From: Anaerococcus sp. mt242
GTDB lineage: Bacteria; Bacillota; Clostridia; Tissierellales; Peptoniphilaceae
DNA: 64,000 bases
Assembly: GCF_016798225.1 (NCBI RefSeq)
Contig: NZ_JAEUYX010000002.1
Coordinates: 122,357 to 186,356 of the forward strand
Reading direction: 5' to 3'
A model generated the notes under the pieces. It worked only from the letters and a program-made list of their open reading frames with translations, was not told the origin of the DNA and ran no database searches. Shown in pieces: positions 62,579 through 64,000 of the stretch (positions are counted from its first letter, which is position 1; every line of letters starts with the position of its first letter). The translations under genes were made by a program, and so were the position numbers.

Positions 62579-63871
62579 TTAATAATCTACCCCTGATGAG
62601 TATTCACTATTTGCATTCCAAATTAAATATTCATTAAGGCCTTGATCATAAATTGCATCTATTTGAGCTTGTACAGCTTCTCCATCATATTCCATCCAAT
62701 TTCCTTCACCAATCCATGATGCTGTAAAATCTTGGATCCAAGGTCGTGATACTGGTGGATGATCAAGTTGACTTAAAACTTCTTTTTCTTCATCTAAATA
62801 TCTCTTTACTAATTCGTAAGGTTCTAGGTCTGGTTTTTCTATATCAAATGACCAACTTCCCCAGTGTGATGGATATATCATTGAAGAAATAACATCTGTT
62901 TGATTTGACATTTCATCAAAGTCTTGTCCTATACCCTCTGCTCTTCTTACTTGAAGTGCATAACCAAAAACATCTATTGACATTGGTACATTGTATGCTT
63001 GAAGTTCTTCACGTGCTCTTTTAACAAATCCAGTTATAGCTGCGACTCTTTTTTCACCTTCATCCAATTCGGTATTATCTTCATACTCACCTCTTGAGTA
63101 ATCTAAAGTATCACCGAAAGTTTCAAAACCTTCAGCAAATCTAACATAGTCAAATTGGATTTCATCAAATCCTGCTTGAGCTGCTAGCTTGGCAATATTT
63201 ATATCATAGTCTTGAACTTCTTTTAAAAATGGATTCATAAATGCTTCTTCGTGTGCATTTTTCCATAAAGTTCCATCATCTAGAGTAAAACCCCACTCAG
63301 GATTTTTTTCAGTTATAATGCTATCTTTAAATGTGGTAATCCTACCTATAACATATATTCCTTTGCTATGAAAGTCTTCTATTAACGCTTTTGGGTCTAC
63401 TATATCTATTTTTGAATACTTGATATTTTCATCATCAGTATCAAAATTCATAGTTACATTGCCCCAGTCATCTTTAATATCTATTACTACGGCATTTAAA
63501 TCAGTGCTTTCTAGTAAATCCATAATTTTATTATAAGTTTCTGGAGTATTTACACTATAAGTATTGAAGTATAAGCCTTTCACTCCATCTTTTGGATAAA
63601 ATTTTGTTTTTTTCTCATCTAATGATAATAGTCTCGATGTATCATAATCCATATTGTAGTCATCTGGTGTAACTCCAACTTCATATGGCTTACCGATTGG
63701 TTTATCAATTGCATCATTTATTAATCCATTATCTTTTAGAATTTCATCAGCAGCTTGATCTATTGTTTTATCATCTACCTCGGGAACTTCTTTTTGATTA
63801 GTATTTGTGCAGGAAGTTAGAACTAACATTAATGATAAAAAAAGATAAGATAATTTTCTTTTTATGTTCAT
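62579..63871 (-). CDS. lipoprotein with putative glycoside hydrolase (DUF4015) TIM barrel
   Basis: Surface lipoprotein of 430 aa. Lipobox LTSC lies at 18-21 of a typical signal. After a short acidic linker, the barrel domain (about 95-430) has VKGLYFNTYSVNTPETYNKI, LNAVVIDIKDDWGN, FHSKGIYVIGRITTFKD, the substrate-cleft pattern FDEIQFDYVRFAEG and DVFGYALQVR, and ISSMIYPSHWG, as in GH-like DUF4015 proteins. Its target is probably cell-wall or extracellular sugar. Start is set at ATG 63871 because AGGAGAG precedes it; an upstream frame extension lacks a ribosome site. Confidence 0.85.
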   Translation of the reverse strand: MNIKRKLSYLFLSLMLVLTSCTNTNQKEVPEVDDKTIDQAADEILKDNGLINDAIDKPIGKPYEVGVTPDDYNMDYDTSRLLSLDEKKTKFYPKDGVKGLYFNTYSVNTPETYNKIMDLLESTDLNAVVIDIKDDWGNVTMNFDTDDENIKYSKIDIVDPKALIEDFHSKGIYVIGRITTFKDSIITEKNPEWGFTLDDGTLWKNAHEEAFMNPFLKEVQDYDINIAKLAAQAGFDEIQFDYVRFAEGFETFGDTLDYSRGEYEDNTELDEGEKRVAAITGFVKRAREELQAYNVPMSIDVFGYALQVRRAEGIGQDFDEMSNQTDVISSMIYPSHWGSWSFDIEKPDLEPYELVKRYLDEEKEVLSQLDHPPVSRPWIQDFTASWIGEGNWMEYDGEAVQAQIDAIYDQGLNEYLIWNANSEYSSGVDY

Positions 63872-63890
63872 ACACTCTCCTAAAAAATAA

Positions 63891-63919
63891 AAAGGGCGAG
63901 CAAGCATGCCCGCTCCTTT
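63891..63919 (-). terminator. putative terminator of tuf
   Basis: GC-rich imperfect hairpin AAAGGAGCG...GCCCTTT followed by TTATTTTTT on the minus strand, between tuf and the lipoprotein gene. Confidence 0.55.
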
Positions 63920-63935
63920 ATAAATTTATAATAAA

Positions 63936-64000
63936 CTATTTAGTTATTTTTGTTACAACTCCTGAAGCTACTGTTCTACCACCTTCACGAACTGCAAATC
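63936..64000 (-). CDS. tuf: elongation factor Tu, C-terminal 20 residues only
   Basis: The minus strand at the window edge reads FAVREGGRTVASGVVTKITK then TAG. This is the C-terminal beta-barrel end of EF-Tu, with the invariant REGGRTVxxGVV. The rest lies beyond the window. A strong hairpin follows the stop, suggesting tuf ends its operon. Confidence 0.93.
   Translation of the reverse strand, partial: FAVREGGRTVASGVVTKITK

Overview
The window is a gene-dense, AT-rich stretch of a low-GC Gram-positive chromosome. Gene content and order fit an anaerobic, non-model member of the Clostridia/Tissierellia, most likely a Peptoniphilaceae relative such as Anaerococcus. This placement is inference from protein style and cannot be confirmed here. 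Supporting signs are the SCIFF peptide and its radical SAM maturase, an oxygen-independent NrdD/NrdG ribonucleotide reductase, a small 2[4Fe-4S] ferredoxin, ThyX in place of ThyA, a class A type RNase P RNA, and Firmicutes gene neighbourhoods (dnaG-rpoD-trmK-nif3, tmk-darA-holB-ricT, proS-fba-rho-rpmE-prmC-prfA). I see no insertion sequence, prophage, CRISPR array or defence island, so this looks like core chromosome. Most genes lie on the minus strand.

Layout. 1-2.1 kb: copper efflux (3' part of copA with a fused C-terminal CopZ domain, then csoR). 2.1-3.6 kb: queT behind a likely preQ1-I riboswitch, and a C39-like lipoprotein. 3.7 kb: tRNA-Lys. 3.8-6.2 kb: a minus operon of iron alcohol dehydrogenase, a beta-lactamase-fold hydrolase and a DUF4298 protein. 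6.3-10 kb: rlmD and a DinG-like helicase with an N-terminal nuclease domain. 10-12.2 kb: nitroreductase, alkyladenine glycosylase, and folT behind a THF riboswitch. 12.2-16.9 kb: nrdD-nrdG (tandem NrdR boxes), lemA, a TPM protein and a nucleoside deoxyribosyltransferase. 16.9-20.5 kb: DnaJ-like/clpB heat-shock operon with a CtsR box. 20.6-24.9 kb: apt, a PLP decarboxylase, the SCIFF ranthipeptide locus and a membrane-anchored amphipathic protein. 24.8-45.8 kb: long minus-strand housekeeping runs (recD2, comF, murA, upp, threonylcarbamoyl-AMP synthase, cation efflux, prfA, prmC, rpmE, rho, fba, proS, tex, traX-like, then tRNA-Thr, ferredoxin, ricT, holB, darA, tmk, rplY). 45.9-51.4 kb: tpx, a FemAB-like transferase, folD, thyX, an NlpC/P60 wall hydrolase and rnpB. 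51.4-56.4 kb: nif3, trmK, rpoD, dnaG. 56.5-60 kb: fructose operon fruR-fruK-fruA. 60-64 kb: an AraC regulator, a DUF438/hemerythrin protein, a glycoside-hydrolase-like lipoprotein and the 3' end of tuf.

Functional links. The cell appears to import folate and a queuosine precursor through ECF S components, each under its own riboswitch, while thyX and folD sit together in one-carbon/dTMP metabolism. nrdDG and the deoxyribosyltransferase supply or salvage deoxynucleotides.

The most interesting signals are: an in-frame Shine-Dalgarno and ATG inside copA that would release a free CopZ chaperone; the SCIFF precursor with a terminator between it and its maturase; three promoters (tmk, the C39 lipoprotein and fruR) whose -10 element ends exactly 6 nt before the ATG with no Shine-Dalgarno, predicting leaderless mRNAs; a 35-codon ORF with a strong ribosome site and an overlapping inverted repeat just ahead of proS; a thiol peroxidase without its resolving cysteine; and a primary sigma factor carrying an insertion of about 200 residues.
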